Positions 10,641-20,285 of a DNA stretch of 43,245 nt are shown here, one piece after another (position 1 is the first letter of the stretch; each line of letters begins with the position of its first letter). This DNA is from Chitinophagaceae bacterium. Lineage in GTDB: Bacteria; Bacteroidota; Bacteroidia; Chitinophagales; Chitinophagaceae. Location of the stretch: positions 1 through 43,245 of the forward strand of contig JANYEX010000262.1 of NCBI GenBank assembly GCA_025359725.1, given 5' to 3'. The notes beneath the pieces were generated by a model. That model worked only from the letters and a program-made list of their open reading frames with translations, was not told the DNA's origin and made no database searches. A program made the position numbers and the translations under genes.

Positions 10641-13121
10641 CTAATAATCTTTTTCTTTTAAACCCTTCTTTACTAATCTTTGGTAAACAGACATCCAGAA
10701 GCCGAATACAGTTACAATCACCCCTATCCATAGGATATTTATCATTGGGAATTCATATACCTTTAGAGTAATTAAATCTGTAATAGCAGCGCTTTCTTTT
10801 ACACCTAGCTCTAGTTTACCACTCTGTTGATCTAATACTTTATTAAATTGTAATACTAAGTTCTGAGAAATTACACTATCAGGCAGGTTTCTTAATTCAT
10901 TTCCTTTTAAGGCAATACCTGGTGAAGCCTTATATCGTCTGCCATCCTTGGCTATTACTTCCATATCCATAAATAAAGAAGTTTCTCCATCAAATAATTT
11001 GTCTTTTTGTGTAGAAGGGTTTATCTCAACCTTATGCAAAATCATCAAACCGCTGCTGTAAAACAAGGTATCCCCTACCTTTATTTCCCTACTTACAAAC
11101 TGCGCTGTATCTGCTGAATTATTTTCTTTATAAGAAGATATGTACACAAAAATATCCTTGTACCAATAATGTTTACTTGCAGGATTAGCTGCAAAACCTT
11201 CCATACCTTTATTGTTCTTTATCAAATCAGGATATAAAGAAAACGCATCATCTTTATTAGTCTTGGATATAAATTGTACATCAAAGAAGCGTTTACGTTG
11301 CTTTTCATTGAAAGTGTCTTTTACGTAGGTAACCATGTATTTACCCATGTCTGTAGCTATGCCTTTAAACAAAGTAATATTCTCGGCAGGGTCTTCCTTC
11401 TTATCCTTTTGAAAAACAGAAATACCAGTTGTGTTCCAACTAAGTACTGCTTTCTTACTCGAAGAGATTAGAATACCTATCAACACCAATCCAAATCCTA
11501 CGTGAGCTACAGATGCTCCAGCCGCTTTTATTTTCCCCTTCAATCCTAGCCATATATAACCTGCATTAGCTACTAACGCATAAACTGCGGCAAAAATCGC
11601 AACATGAATAGCTGACAAAAACCCTATTCCCTTTTTATCATAATTAATAGCTCCAAATAGACTGATTAATATACTTATTACCAAAGCAATAGCAGTAGGT
11701 AGTCCTATCTTTTTACTAAACATCCCTTTAGGTGTGTCCTTATATTTCAGGTATTGTGTTACCGCCGTCAACAAACCAACTATTATACAAACAAATATCT
11801 GCACCTGGTTATAGGCAAACACAGGATCTTCGGAAGGTGCAATCTTTTTATCGAACAGCTTATTATAGATAGGTACAGATGTCTTTATCATAATTAACAT
11901 AGCTGCTAAAAACAACACCAATGACCCAATAAACATCCAAAACTCTCGACTGTAAGTACTTTCCTCTTTATAAATAGTAGGAATGGATTTGTACCTAAAT
12001 CCGAACAAGATAAAAGCAGGGGTAACAAATACTAAAAGGAAAGACAACAACTGCGTATTCATGCCTAAATCGGTAAAAGCATGTACAGAAGTATCACCCA
12101 ATATACCGCTTCTAGTTAGGAAGGTAGAGTATAGAACCAATAGAAATCCTAGTATATAAAAAAGATAAGTAGAGCGAAGGCTGTACCCTGTGGTTTTATA
12201 AATCATATTTGTATGTAACCCTGCAACCACAATTAACCAAGGTACTAACGAAGCATTTTCAACAGGATCCCAAGCCCAATAACCACCAAAACTTAAACTT
12301 TCATACGCCCAAGCTGCCCCCATCATAATACCCAAACCAAGAATACCGCCGCTAAAGCCCGCCCAAGGAAGGGATTCTTTTATCCATTCATGTTTCTTAT
12401 TAACCAATCCGGTTATGGCATAAGCAAAAGGAACAATAGTACTGGCAAAACCAAGGAACAATATAGGAGGATGTATTACCATCCAATAGTTTTGTAGCAA
12501 TGTATTTAAACCTTGTCCATCTTTTATAAGTGTAAGATAATCGCTACGTAGTCCACCATTTACCACGTCCTGAAAGATGGGTGCATTATCCAAAATACCC
12601 TCATGTCGTAACAATGAAAAAGGACTACTTCCCAACTTTGCACCGAAGAAATAAAACCCAACCAACATACTGGATAAACAGAATTGTGCAAAACTGATCA
12701 CCATCAAAGTTCCCGCTTCCCACTCTTTTGCACGTCCTATTAACAACCATCCTAGAACACAATTCCAGAAGCTCCACAACATAAAGCTTCCTTCCTGCCC
12801 TTCCCAAAAGCAACTCAACAGATATTGAACCTGCAAGCCTTTGTCGCTATGTTCCCAAGCATATTTATACTCAAATAAGTGGTGAGAAATAATATAATAG
12901 AGCGTAGTAAATACAACTAATACAGATATGGTTTCTACTAAAAAACAAACTCTAGCAAATAATAGCCAACTTCGTTTCTCAATATTTCCAGATAGTCCAT
13001 CAGCTTTTATTTGATTGGACCAAAAGAAAGAAACGGTGGCAATAAGAGAAGAAATAAAAGAAAGTATGGTAAAGAAATGACCTATCTGACCGGGTAGTAA
13101 ATGTTCGCCTGTATAGTGCAT
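10641..13121 (-). CDS. ccmF: Cytochrome c-type biogenesis protein (CcmF/CcsA family)
   Basis: 826 aa polytopic protein with WWD-like region GGYWAWDPVENASLVPWLIVVAGLHT; HPPILFLGFA; FLTRSGILGDTSVHAF. Confidence 0.92.
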   Translation of the reverse strand: MHYTGEHLLPGQIGHFFTILSFISSLIATVSFFWSNQIKADGLSGNIEKRSWLLFARVCFLVETISVLVVFTTLYYIISHHLFEYKYAWEHSDKGLQVQYLLSCFWEGQEGSFMLWSFWNCVLGWLLIGRAKEWEAGTLMVISFAQFCLSSMLVGFYFFGAKLGSSPFSLLRHEGILDNAPIFQDVVNGGLRSDYLTLIKDGQGLNTLLQNYWMVIHPPILFLGFASTIVPFAYAITGLVNKKHEWIKESLPWAGFSGGILGLGIMMGAAWAYESLSFGGYWAWDPVENASLVPWLIVVAGLHTNMIYKTTGYSLRSTYLFYILGFLLVLYSTFLTRSGILGDTSVHAFTDLGMNTQLLSFLLVFVTPAFILFGFRYKSIPTIYKEESTYSREFWMFIGSLVLFLAAMLIMIKTSVPIYNKLFDKKIAPSEDPVFAYNQVQIFVCIIVGLLTAVTQYLKYKDTPKGMFSKKIGLPTAIALVISILISLFGAINYDKKGIGFLSAIHVAIFAAVYALVANAGYIWLGLKGKIKAAGASVAHVGFGLVLIGILISSSKKAVLSWNTTGISVFQKDKKEDPAENITLFKGIATDMGKYMVTYVKDTFNEKQRKRFFDVQFISKTNKDDAFSLYPDLIKNNKGMEGFAANPASKHYWYKDIFVYISSYKENNSADTAQFVSREIKVGDTLFYSSGLMILHKVEINPSTQKDKLFDGETSLFMDMEVIAKDGRRYKASPGIALKGNELRNLPDSVISQNLVLQFNKVLDQQSGKLELGVKESAAITDLITLKVYEFPMINILWIGVIVTVFGFWMSVYQRLVKKGLKEKDY

Positions 13122-13184
13122 GAATATTTTTTAATCAAGTATTATGTCGAAACAGTGAAAGCAAAAAGAAGTTCTATTGCAGCA

Positions 13185-13655
13185 TTAATAACTAGCTTTT
13201 TTCGCTGCAAGGCTGTCAGCACTTGTATAGCCATCGGAGGAAGAAGAAACCCCAGCTACTTGCGCTGCCTTGGAAGCAGCGGCGGCATCATCTTTGTATT
13301 TACTAGGACATTTTAATAATATGTCTTTACACTCAAAATGGTCGCCTTGCATCTTACCTTTCAGTACAATACGTTCGCTTTTTTCCATGTCTTGTGGCTT
13401 GGTATTGCGATATACAACTTTTACAGTATTTCCTAAGGTATCTACAGCAGTAAAAGTAAGGTAGTTAGGGTCTTTTGCAGCGTCATATTCCATTGGTTGG
13501 GTCTTATCTAGCTTAGCAATAAGGTTTACGAACTTACCTTCCTTTTGTTTAGCAGAAGCTATGGTTTCGTAAGTAGTCAGGTTACCCGTAAAACTTATCA
13601 ATACCGTAATGGCTATCACGATTAAAACCAACATTACTATATGTGTCTTCTTCAT
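13185..13655 (-). CDS. ccmE: Cytochrome c maturation protein CcmE-like
   Basis: N-terminal TM, YETIASAKQKEGKFVNLIAKLDK...VKVVYRNTKPQDMEKSERIVLKGKMQGDHFECKDILLKCPSKYKD; adjacent to ccmF. Confidence 0.85.
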   Translation of the reverse strand: MKKTHIVMLVLIVIAITVLISFTGNLTTYETIASAKQKEGKFVNLIAKLDKTQPMEYDAAKDPNYLTFTAVDTLGNTVKVVYRNTKPQDMEKSERIVLKGKMQGDHFECKDILLKCPSKYKDDAAAASKAAQVAGVSSSSDGYTSADSLAAKKASY

Positions 13656-13847
13656 CTGTGTTGTTTTAGAAGGCGCAAAAGTAACCTAAAATAAATTCTT
13701 TAAACCTGACTATTGTTATGATATACATAAATAGTTCTTTCTCAAGAAAAAGTTGGCTTGTCTAATTTTTACCAAAAACTAAGTTACCCTTATTTGCAAA
13801 AAAGAATGCATCCTATCTTTTTCTTATACTTTATACGGCGAAAAATA

Positions 13848-13973
13848 CTTTTCGAGGAGCTAGAAATTCTTTTCGAGAAGCTAGAAATACTTTTCGAGTC
13901 GCTCGAAAACCTTGTCGAGTCATTCGAAATACTTTTTGAGCCGCTAGAAAACCTTGTCGAGCCGCTAGAAAAG
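13848..13973. repeat. Array 1: six perfectly phased 21-bp dyad-symmetric tandem units
   Basis: Units start at 13848, 13869, 13890, 13911, 13932, 13953; consensus CTTTTCGAGNNGCTAGAAANN. Unit 3 contains the perfect palindrome TTTTCGAG-tcg-CTCGAAAA. Confidence 0.95.
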
Positions 13974-14195
13974 TAGTTTTTGTAATGCTTTATTTCAAGA
14001 AAAGACCTCTTTGTAAAAAATTTTAAAGAGAAAAATAAGTATGGCTAATTGAATATTTGCTAGAAGAGTTTGTTTGCTTTTATTGCCCCCTGCTTTGTAT
14101 GCAGCAAACAAAATGAAACTTTAAGTTAGCGAATAAGCTCCCTCAAAGTTTCATTATACACTAAACACATTCTGCTTTGCAACAATTAATAAATT

Positions 14196-14341
14196 ACCAC
14201 ATAGCCATATAAGGCACATAGTATTTGATATTAGTTTACATAAGTACACAAAAAAAGACATTTAGCAAGCTTAAATCTATGTGAACTATGAGTGCAACGT
14301 TGCTTATCTTTCTTTTTCTTATGTGGCTATTGTGGCTATGT
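14196..14341. repeat. Palindromic dispersed repeat of CACATAG/CTATGTG type
   Basis: Left ACCACATAGCCATATAAGGCACATAG (14196-14221); right CTATGTGAACTATG...CTTATGTGGCTATTGTGGCTATGT (14277-14341). The right half resembles 23-90 at the window start. Confidence 0.7.
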
Positions 14342-14414
14342 TGCAATTGATTGGTGCTTTTGTAGCAAACCTCATTGTGTTGAGTATAAAATGAATCAGG
14401 GGACAATACAAACA

Positions 14415-14450
14415 AAAGAGGCACTAGGAAAATAATCCTAGTGCCTCTTT
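14415..14450 (-). terminator. Terminator of the M1 aminopeptidase gene (bidirectional hairpin)
   Basis: AAAGAGGCACTAGGA-aaataa-TCCTAGTGCCTCTTT, perfect 15-bp stem. Confidence 0.9.
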
Positions 14451-14524
14451 AATTTAAACGATATGCTCAGTTGTTTCCTACAACATAAAACTCATATCTC
14501 ATAACTCATATCTCATAACTAACA

Positions 14525-17005
14525 TCACTTTGTCTTCTCAGTGATATAAGCAATTTGAGCATTAATGTCGTCCGCATTACCACCCTTGGCTTTAGCAGCT
14601 TCTTTCTTTTTTGCCAATTTCTTAAGCATCTCGTTTATAGGCTGAGCGGCACCATGTTGGGCTACCTTCTCGCGGAAAGTAACTACTGCATCAATGCCTT
14701 TTTTGAAGTTATCAGTATTATTTATTCTCTCTAAAAAGCTAATATAAGGTTGTGTAGCTGCAAATTGCTGACGTAAATCGCCGACACTTGTATAAGCTTT
14801 TGTTTCTGAATCGAAGTCTTTATCACCCTTCGTTAGTGTTTCTACAACCTTTAATGCAGCTTTCAATCTACCCTTAGCATCTTTACTCAATGTTGGCGAA
14901 AGGCTTATTGCCTTAGCCTCATCAACACTTGCAATAGCTTCTAATGCAGCACCAGCAACTGTATATGAACTATCATATACTGATGTCAAATACAAAGGCA
15001 AGTACTTAGTATCTTTTATTTTAGCAAGCTGATCAATAGCTACACTGCGTGTAATTCTACTAGGATCTTTACTTGCTATTAATTCTATTCTGCCAAGTGT
15101 TGAAGCATCTAAAGTGGTATCACCTAATTGCATGAGTGAAATATCACGTAATTTATAGTAAGGATCGCTCAATCCTCTCTTTAATAAATCGAAGGCAGCA
15201 GGATCGTTTTTGTGCTTGCCCGCATAAACCAATGCTTCTCGTCTGTCTAGGAATTTCTTAGCATAATTATATTGGTATATAAATTCTGACAAAGACTTAT
15301 TGTCTGTTTTATCCCAAAGCAAGTATTTATCACCATCAACATTAACCAAGTCTGGCTTAGATGGCACATCAAAAGAAAAGGTATCTGCCTTGTTACTCGC
15401 CCAAACGGTATGGCGTGTTTTTGTTCCGCCTACATATACATCAATGTCTATTGGCAATATAAATAGTTTGTCGGTGGTCTGTGTTTGTTTGATATAAACT
15501 GATTGTTTCTTGTTGTCTGCATCATAGCCATAGTTTATTTCTACTTTAGGATGACCGCTTCCAAAATACCATTGGTTAAAGAACCAGTTTAAATCTCTGC
15601 CAGTTACTTGTTCAAAAGCAAGGCGTAGTTTGTGCGCACTTCCATTACCAAACTTATTGGTGTTAAGGTATAGATTCAATGATTTAAAGAAAGCACTATC
15701 TCCTACATAATGACGCAACATGTTCAGCGTTCTACCACCCTTAGGATAACTTACATTATCGAAAACATCTTCTTTGTCATTGTAATAAAACCTCACCAAG
15801 TCCTTTTTAGCGTCTGCTTGATTGCTAAGATAACGCTGCGATTTAGAATAATTTTCATCACCCGCTACGTCTGCACCCCATTTATATTCTTTCCATAAGT
15901 ATTCGCTGTAGTCGGCAAAAGATTCATTTACGGTAATATTACTCCAGCTTTCGGCGGTAACCAAATCGCCAAACCATTGGTGGAATAACTCGTGGGAGAT
16001 AACATTTTCCCAATTGTTTCCATCAACCAATTCTCTTGCGTTTTGCTGTGCTTGTTCGGCGTGTAGTGTTGCTGTAGTGTTTTCCATTGCGCCAGCAACA
16101 AAATCTCTGCCCACCATTTGCGAGTATTTATACCAAGGATATTCAATGCCTGTTACTCTTTCACTAAAGAATTTAATCATCTCTGGCGTTAATCCAAATA
16201 TCTGACGGGCAACAGATTCATAAGGTTTTTCTACGTAGTAGTTAACTTCTTTTCCTTTATAAAAATCTTTTACTACCGCATATTTACCAATCCCCATAAA
16301 CATTAAATAAGGAGAATGCGGTAAATCCATCTTCCAGTAGTCTGTCCTTGTGCCATCTAGGTTCTTGGTAGATGATATTAATTTGCCGTTGCTCAGTGTT
16401 ACATATTTATCCTGTACCGTAATGTATATTTCGTCGGTTTGTTTTTGGTTTGGTTTATCTATTGTTGGTACCCACACAGAGTTTGACTCAGTTTCACCCT
16501 GCGTCCATATTTCTATTGGTTTAGCCGTATCCTCGCCTTTTGGATTGATGAAATATAATCCCTTAGCATCATTAATTGCGGAACTTCCTTTTTCCTTCAA
16601 TTCATTAGGCTTAGCCACATAATCAATGTAGATGGTATATTTTTCCCCCATCTTATAGGTCTTATCCAATTGTATTTTTAGAAATGAACTATCGTAATCA
16701 TATTTCAAAGAAATATTCTTACCCAAACTAACTAACTCTACTTTGTTGATGTTCATTCCCTTAGCATCAAGGGATAAACTATCTGTAGCGTAGAAATGTG
16801 GCTTCAAAGTAATCCAGGCTTTGCCATACATGTAACACTTTACATAGTCGAACTTTGCCTCAACCTTAGTGTGTACTAAGTCGTTTATCTTAGTGGCAGT
16901 AGCCCGATAAATCTTCTTCCAAGGTTCGTCTTTAGGGGTTTCGCCCTTTTGTGCAAAGCCTTTTGCTAGGCACAACACCAATACAATAGCAGATAATTTT
17001 CTCAT
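14525..17005 (-). CDS. M1 family metallopeptidase (aminopeptidase)
   Basis: Signal peptide; GAMENTTAT; HELFHQWFGDLVTAESWSNITVNESFADYSEYLW (HExxH...E); 826 aa. Confidence 0.93.
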   Translation of the reverse strand: MRKLSAIVLVLCLAKGFAQKGETPKDEPWKKIYRATATKINDLVHTKVEAKFDYVKCYMYGKAWITLKPHFYATDSLSLDAKGMNINKVELVSLGKNISLKYDYDSSFLKIQLDKTYKMGEKYTIYIDYVAKPNELKEKGSSAINDAKGLYFINPKGEDTAKPIEIWTQGETESNSVWVPTIDKPNQKQTDEIYITVQDKYVTLSNGKLISSTKNLDGTRTDYWKMDLPHSPYLMFMGIGKYAVVKDFYKGKEVNYYVEKPYESVARQIFGLTPEMIKFFSERVTGIEYPWYKYSQMVGRDFVAGAMENTTATLHAEQAQQNARELVDGNNWENVISHELFHQWFGDLVTAESWSNITVNESFADYSEYLWKEYKWGADVAGDENYSKSQRYLSNQADAKKDLVRFYYNDKEDVFDNVSYPKGGRTLNMLRHYVGDSAFFKSLNLYLNTNKFGNGSAHKLRLAFEQVTGRDLNWFFNQWYFGSGHPKVEINYGYDADNKKQSVYIKQTQTTDKLFILPIDIDVYVGGTKTRHTVWASNKADTFSFDVPSKPDLVNVDGDKYLLWDKTDNKSLSEFIYQYNYAKKFLDRREALVYAGKHKNDPAAFDLLKRGLSDPYYKLRDISLMQLGDTTLDASTLGRIELIASKDPSRITRSVAIDQLAKIKDTKYLPLYLTSVYDSSYTVAGAALEAIASVDEAKAISLSPTLSKDAKGRLKAALKVVETLTKGDKDFDSETKAYTSVGDLRQQFAATQPYISFLERINNTDNFKKGIDAVVTFREKVAQHGAAQPINEMLKKLAKKKEAAKAKGGNADDINAQIAYITEKTK

Positions 17006-17113
17006 AAATTTTATTTAGTAAGGTGCAAAATAGCAATTATTGCTAATTGACTTATTTTAATTGATAAACCACAGATAACGAAGGATAATTGGTAATGTTC
17101 GGTAGCATAACGT

Positions 17114-17563
17114 TTAAAATGGCAACTTATACTTCGTTTCATATTGAATAGGTACATTGAAATAGATACCCGACTTCCCCACCCTAGTTGTTCCCTTTAT
17201 GCCAATTAAGGCCTCTTTGTTTATAAATATATTGAACCCTTTTTTAATTACGTCCATCATATCAAAACTAACAGAGGCAGGCACTACAAACACCGATTTG
17301 CCCGCAATATGTATAGTGGTATCCAATAAGTAATTACCCAGATAGTTTTGATTGAGGAACACCTGACAATCAATCTTTTTCAGGTTCATACTAAAGTTGT
17401 TGGGGTTATAATAAACTAAATCAAGAGAAACCTTTGTTTTCGAGAACCCAATATGGTCTAGTTTAAGGTTTTTCATCTCGCGGTATTCAAAACTTTGTGG
17501 TTGTTTGCAGGCACAAAAAACAAGGAGGATAAGCAAGGGTAAGTAAGAAGTTATTTTTTTCAT
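17114..17563 (-). CDS. LEA type 2 family lipoprotein
   Basis: Likely start MKKITSYLPLLILLVFCAC (lipobox); SLDLVYYNPNNFSMNLKKIDCQVFLNQNYLGNY typical of the LEA14-like domain. Confidence 0.75.
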   Translation of the reverse strand: MKKITSYLPLLILLVFCACKQPQSFEYREMKNLKLDHIGFSKTKVSLDLVYYNPNNFSMNLKKIDCQVFLNQNYLGNYLLDTTIHIAGKSVFVVPASVSFDMMDVIKKGFNIFINKEALIGIKGTTRVGKSGIYFNVPIQYETKYKLPF

Positions 17564-17705
17564 AGATGCAATATTAGAAAAACTCTTTTCATCGGAACAA
17601 ATAAAAGTCTCATCCATCGGTTTTTAAGTCTTTTCCTAAATGATTAATTTGTATTTCAAAACACCTATTTGGTTGTGCAGGTTACAAATTTCAATCATCC
17701 TGTAA

Positions 17706-17831
17706 TACAATGCGGGATGGGATGCTACCAACCCTACACTCTCTGTAAGCGGGTTACAAGCAGGGGTATATCATCTGCGTATCGAAACAAGTGATGGTAA
17801 GGTTATTAGTGTTAGAATGGTGAAAAAATAG
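17706..17831 (+). pseudogene. 5'-truncated remnant of a T9SS-exported protein (C-terminal tail only)
   Basis: Frame reads YNAGWDATNPTLSVSGLQAGVYHLRIETSDGKVISVRMVKK*, preceded directly by an in-frame TAA; no start codon in the upstream part. Confidence 0.7.
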
Positions 17832-18107
17832 AAGAAAAATATGAACTATGAAATATGAATTTAAGCAATACTTATATTTAAACATGTCGGAAAAGAACAC
17901 CAACCTTTACCAAATAACCCCAATTTCTACTCCTGCTAATACCAATAATCACATTTGCGCGCAATGGATTGATTTTTTCAGCTTTTTTACTTTCTTTATG
18001 TTTGGTTTCACAAGGTTGTAGCTGGAAGGCAAAAAAGTTGATTATTTTTGTTAATACCTATCAAGGGTAGTATTGACGGTTATATTTACACATTAATTGA
18101 TTATAAA

Positions 18108-19295
18108 ATGAAATTTAAACACCTTCTTTATACCCTGTTACTTTGCTTTTTGATGGCTTTTAATGCCCTTGCGCAATCAGAAAAGGGCTTCATAAATGGT
18201 CACAATGCCTTTGCTTTTAATCTTTTCAGAAAGCTATATAGTCCTAAAGAAAATGTGTTCTTTTCACCCTACAGTATCAGGACCGCATTGGCTATGACGT
18301 ATGCAGGTGCTAAGAATCAAACGAAAAAACAAATGATGGATGTGTTGTATTTTGATACGAATCAGCTTAAAACCCACCAAACTTTTTTAGATTTCAGTAA
18401 AAAAATAAAAGCTATTAATGCTGATAGTGTAACTAAAATTTCAATTGCTAACGCCTTGTGGAAAAAAGAAAATTATCCATTTAAAAAAGATTATTTACAA
18501 CTGATAAACAAGTATTACGGTGCCTCTTTGTTCCCCCTGCCCACCAATGCAAAGCCCATAAATAATTGGGTATCTAAAAAAACTAATGGTAAAATAAATC
18601 AGTTGATTTCTGATAAAGATATTAACGCGTTTACAAGGTTAATTTTAACTAATGCCATTTATTTTAAAGGCGAATGGCAGAATAGTTTTAGGAAAGAAGA
18701 TACAAAAAAAGAGGTGTTTAAAACGCCAATGGGAGAGGGGGTAAACGTAGATATGATGTACAGGCGTGGGGACGTAAACTACTATGAAGACGAAGAAAAG
18801 CAGGCCATAAAGTTGCCGTATAAGGATGGATCAATGGTGATGACACTGATACTTCCTGCGGAAAATAGTTCAATAGAAAAACTTTCTAATAAACTAAATG
18901 ATTCGGTTTTGGCTAATCTAAACTATTTGGAAAAGCAAGTGGAAATATATGTTCCTAAGTTTAAGTTTACAGCAAAATATCAATTAGGGGATGTGCTATC
19001 AAGTATGGGGATGCCGGATGCGTTTGACAATAAAGCAGACTTTACGGGGATGGCTGGTGGCAGTAGTTTGATAATTGATAAAGTGATTCATAAAGCTTTT
19101 GTTGAGGTAAATGAAAAAGGAACAGAAGCTGCTGCTGCAACAGCAATTATGATGAGGATGACTTCATGCCTAGGATGTAGGGAACCTAAAAAGCTAGTTT
19201 TTAAGGCCGATCATCCTTTTTTGGCAATAATTACCGAAAGTAAAACAGGCAATATATTGTTTATGGGGGCAGTAATGAACCCTAATAAAGAGTAG
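18108..19295 (+). CDS. Secreted serpin family protein
   Basis: Signal peptide MKFKHLLYTLLLCFLMAFNALAQ; FSPYSIRTALAMTYAGAKNQT; NAIYFKGEWQNSF; hinge FVEVNEKGTEAAAATA; FKADHPFLAIITESKTGNILFMGAVMNP. Confidence 0.95.
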   Translation: MKFKHLLYTLLLCFLMAFNALAQSEKGFINGHNAFAFNLFRKLYSPKENVFFSPYSIRTALAMTYAGAKNQTKKQMMDVLYFDTNQLKTHQTFLDFSKKIKAINADSVTKISIANALWKKENYPFKKDYLQLINKYYGASLFPLPTNAKPINNWVSKKTNGKINQLISDKDINAFTRLILTNAIYFKGEWQNSFRKEDTKKEVFKTPMGEGVNVDMMYRRGDVNYYEDEEKQAIKLPYKDGSMVMTLILPAENSSIEKLSNKLNDSVLANLNYLEKQVEIYVPKFKFTAKYQLGDVLSSMGMPDAFDNKADFTGMAGGSSLIIDKVIHKAFVEVNEKGTEAAAATAIMMRMTSCLGCREPKKLVFKADHPFLAIITESKTGNILFMGAVMNPNKE

Positions 19296-19445
19296 AAAAA
19301 TAAATGACATTAATTTTTACTACATGTCAAATTCAATAAGGGATAAACACTTATTTAGTTGCTAGTTACTAAACTTCCAATAAATCTTTACCCACAATAA
19401 CCAATCCTTCTACTACTGAATGCATTAAAGATTTATTTTTACAAA

Positions 19446-20192
19446 ATGTCTAAGAAAGAATCGATGATAATAGGTCGGCAGCCGCTTGTAGAAGCCCTGC
19501 AAAGTGGGCGACTTATTGATAAGATACTGGTTCAGAAGAATGCCAGTGGGGAAGTACTATCGCAAATTAGAGCGTTGAGTAAGGAATATGATGTGCCGAT
19601 GCAGATGGTGCCTGCCGAGAAACTAAACTATATGACTAGGGCAAATCATCAGGGAGTTATTGCCCTTGCCGCCTTAGTAGAATACAAAGATTTAGATACT
19701 GTTTTAGAAGAGATAGAAACCAAAGGGGAAGTGCCACTATTGATAATGTTGGATGGCATAACGGATGTTCGGAACATTGGTGCCATTGCCCGCAGTGCCT
19801 ACTGTTGTGGGGCGCAAGCAATCATTATTCCCGATAAAGGTGTTGGCGCATTGAACGAAGAAGCAATGAAAAGCAGTGCAGGGGCGTTAGAACATATCCA
19901 CGTAATAAGGGTAAATAGCTTAATAAAAGCATTAGATAGTCTTCGTGAAAAGGGAATTGCTGTCTATACCAGCGAGATGAAGGCAGAGAAAAAGATATAT
20001 GAGCTACCACTAAAAGAACCCTGCTGTGTAATAATGGGTAATGAAGAAAGAGGGGTGCAACCCTATCTAGCAAAGGCTGCTGATGCATATTTTTCGATAC
20101 CGATGGCAACACAATTCGATTCTTTCAATGTGTCGGTAGCCGCAGGGATTATTTTATATGAAACAATGAAACAGAGACTAGTTATGAGTTAG
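19446..20192 (+). CDS. rlmB: 23S rRNA (guanosine-2'-O-)-methyltransferase RlmB-like (SpoU family)
   Basis: IIGRQPLVEALQSG; LDGITDVRNIGAIARSAYCCGA; CCVIMGNEERGVQ; SIPMATQFDSFNVSVAAGIILYE. Confidence 0.92.
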   Translation: MSKKESMIIGRQPLVEALQSGRLIDKILVQKNASGEVLSQIRALSKEYDVPMQMVPAEKLNYMTRANHQGVIALAALVEYKDLDTVLEEIETKGEVPLLIMLDGITDVRNIGAIARSAYCCGAQAIIIPDKGVGALNEEAMKSSAGALEHIHVIRVNSLIKALDSLREKGIAVYTSEMKAEKKIYELPLKEPCCVIMGNEERGVQPYLAKAADAYFSIPMATQFDSFNVSVAAGIILYETMKQRLVMS

Positions 20193-20285
20193 GAGTGATG
20201 AATGATGAGTTATTAGTACTTGGTTATAACTCATAATTTATAATTCATAACTGATAACTTACCTTTGCTGGCTTAAATTTAATGT

